A stretch of 5,046 bases of DNA from assembly GCA_012727745.1 (NCBI GenBank), contig JAAYGJ010000061.1, positions 1 to 5,046 of the forward strand. The letters run 5' to 3'. This document shows, one piece after another, positions 4,100-5,046 of the stretch. The notes below the pieces were generated by a model. The model was given only the letters and a program-made list of their open reading frames with translations. It was not told the DNA's origin and searched no databases. This stretch comes from Clostridia bacterium (GTDB lineage Bacteria > Bacillota > DSM-521 > Neomoorellales > Neomoorellaceae). Each line of letters begins with the position of its first letter. Position 1 is the stretch's first letter. The position numbers were made by a program, and so were the translations under genes.

Positions 4100-5046
4100 T
4101 TGCGTGTAATTATAATCGGCGCCGGCAAAGTGGGCTTCAAGTTGTCTGAGATGCTATCGTATTTAGGTCATGACGTCCTGGTAATCGAACATAACCCCGA
4201 AAGGATCCAGTCGGTTGAAAACAACCTCGACGTCCAGGCTATTTGTGCCAATGGGGCCAGCCCTGCAGTTCTTAAAGAGAATAGTGTGGATACCACGGAC
4301 TTGCTAATAGCCGTAACGGAAAATGACGAAGTAAATATTATTGCCAGCCTCTTCGGTAAAAGACTGGGGGCCAAAAAAACTATCGCCCGTGTCCACAACC
4401 CCGAATACCTGGCGGGTGATGAGTTGGACTTTGAAAAAGAGTTGGGTATCGATTATGTTATTAATCCTGACAGCGTTACCGCCAATACTATCTACCAGCT
4501 GGTCGAAGCCCCGGAAGCAATAGATTCCGAATACTATGCCGGTGGCAAAATACAGTTGCTGGAGATAATACTGCCGCCAGGAGCTCCGGTAGCAGGTAAA
4601 AAGCTTAAAGACCTGCCGTCTCCCAACCCGTATCTAATCCTGGCCATCCTCAGAGGCGAAAAGATGCTAATACCCAGGGGTAATGATTACCTCTATGCCG
4701 GCGACCGGGTCTTTGTCCTGGCACCAGCCAAGCAAATGAAGCATGTAGAGCACCTATTAGGCCAGAAACGGACCCGGGTGCAGCGGTTAGTGATATTGGG
4801 CGGCACCAGGACGGCGTATTACCTGGCTCAGAAGCTGGCCGGTAAAAAAATTGAAATAAAGATAATCGAAAAGAATCTGAAGCAGTGTGAAATCCTCAGC
4901 AATATGCTGCCCCACGTCACTGTTTTCCATGGCGATGGCAGTGATATGAGCTTGCTTGAGGAAGAGGATATCGGCCAAGCTGCCCTTTTTACTGCTGTCA
5001 CCGGCGACGATAAAGTCAATTTGCTTGTTTCCCTGCTTGCCAAGCA
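4100..5046 (+). CDS. trkA: TrkA, NAD-binding regulatory subunit of the Trk potassium uptake system, 3' end cut by window edge
   Basis: TrkA is a peripheral cytoplasmic protein whose RCK domains bind NAD(H)/ATP-type ligands and gate the membrane potassium channel TrkH/TrkG. 315 codons are visible; full-length TrkA has about 450 residues, so the second C-terminal domain is missing. First RCK_N: residues 1-125, opening MRVIIIGAGKVGFKL with an intact GxGxxG (G7, G9, G12) and an acidic residue E30 at the end of the second strand, which points to NAD binding. First RCK_C: about 140-220, with LPSPNPYLILAILRG and a GDRVFVLAP ending. Second RCK_N: from about 227, where the glycine motif is altered to GGTRTA (234-239). 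Two tandem RCK units point to TrkA and argue against the single-unit KtrA/KtrC. The TTG start is chosen because GGAGGAG (4085-4091) lies eight bases upstream; an in-frame GTG at 4091 overlaps that site and is less likely. A trkH partner is not in the window. Confidence 0.93.
   Translation, partial: MRVIIIGAGKVGFKLSEMLSYLGHDVLVIEHNPERIQSVENNLDVQAICANGASPAVLKENSVDTTDLLIAVTENDEVNIIASLFGKRLGAKKTIARVHNPEYLAGDELDFEKELGIDYVINPDSVTANTIYQLVEAPEAIDSEYYAGGKIQLLEIILPPGAPVAGKKLKDLPSPNPYLILAILRGEKMLIPRGNDYLYAGDRVFVLAPAKQMKHVEHLLGQKRTRVQRLVILGGTRTAYYLAQKLAGKKIEIKIIEKNLKQCEILSNMLPHVTVFHGDGSDMSLLEEEDIGQAALFTAVTGDDKVNLLVSLLAK

Noticed and set aside
4168..5043. Several frames inside trkA on both strands
   Set aside because: All overlap the continuous TrkA frame, which matches its family from the first residue to the window edge.

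Overview
The window looks like chromosomal DNA of a spore-forming, moderately AT-rich member of the Firmicutes, most likely a clostridial or Peptococcaceae-type lineage. The reasons are strong AGGAGG-type Shine-Dalgarno sites, use of GTG and TTG starts, many compact intrinsic terminators, a SigW/RpoE-like ECF sigma factor paired with a zinc-finger anti-sigma factor, and a two-domain TrkA. The lineage is inferred from style and was not confirmed by any database search.

Layout. (1) Positions 1-1494, minus strand: an ECF sigma factor followed, with a GTGA stop/start overlap, by a membrane anti-sigma factor that runs off the left edge. (2) Positions 1495-1729: a gene-free stretch of about 230 bases holding the sigma gene's upstream region and the tRNA promoter. 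(3) Positions 1730-1848: tRNA-Leu(CAA) with encoded CCA and a strong terminator. (4) Positions 1847-1986, minus strand: a 31-codon remnant resembling the N-terminus of a phage terminase small subunit, behind an orphan minus-strand UUCG terminator. This looks like a prophage scar beside the tRNA. (5) Positions 2027-2719: a complete hicA-hicB toxin-antitoxin module with a near-consensus promoter, a perfect palindromic operator filling the promoter spacer, and a terminator overlapping the end of hicB. (6) Positions 2720-2932: a second terminator hairpin and the upstream region of the next gene, with a possible sporulation-type promoter. (7) Positions 2933-3841: an asparagine-rich right-handed beta-helix protein without a signal peptide, followed by its own terminator. 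(8) Positions 4100 to the right edge: trkA, the NAD-binding regulator of a Trk potassium transporter, truncated by the window.

How the parts relate. The sigma/anti-sigma pair is one regulatory unit that senses something at the membrane or outside it. hicAB is a self-contained autoregulated cassette sitting next to a tRNA and phage debris, which suggests an accessory insertion between core genes. The beta-helix gene is monocistronic, and trkA begins a separate transcript. I see no clearly new multi-gene system. The points most worth a second look are the terminase scar, the operator architecture of hicAB with a related site at the hicB start, and the cytoplasmic-type beta-helix protein with a possible mother-cell promoter.
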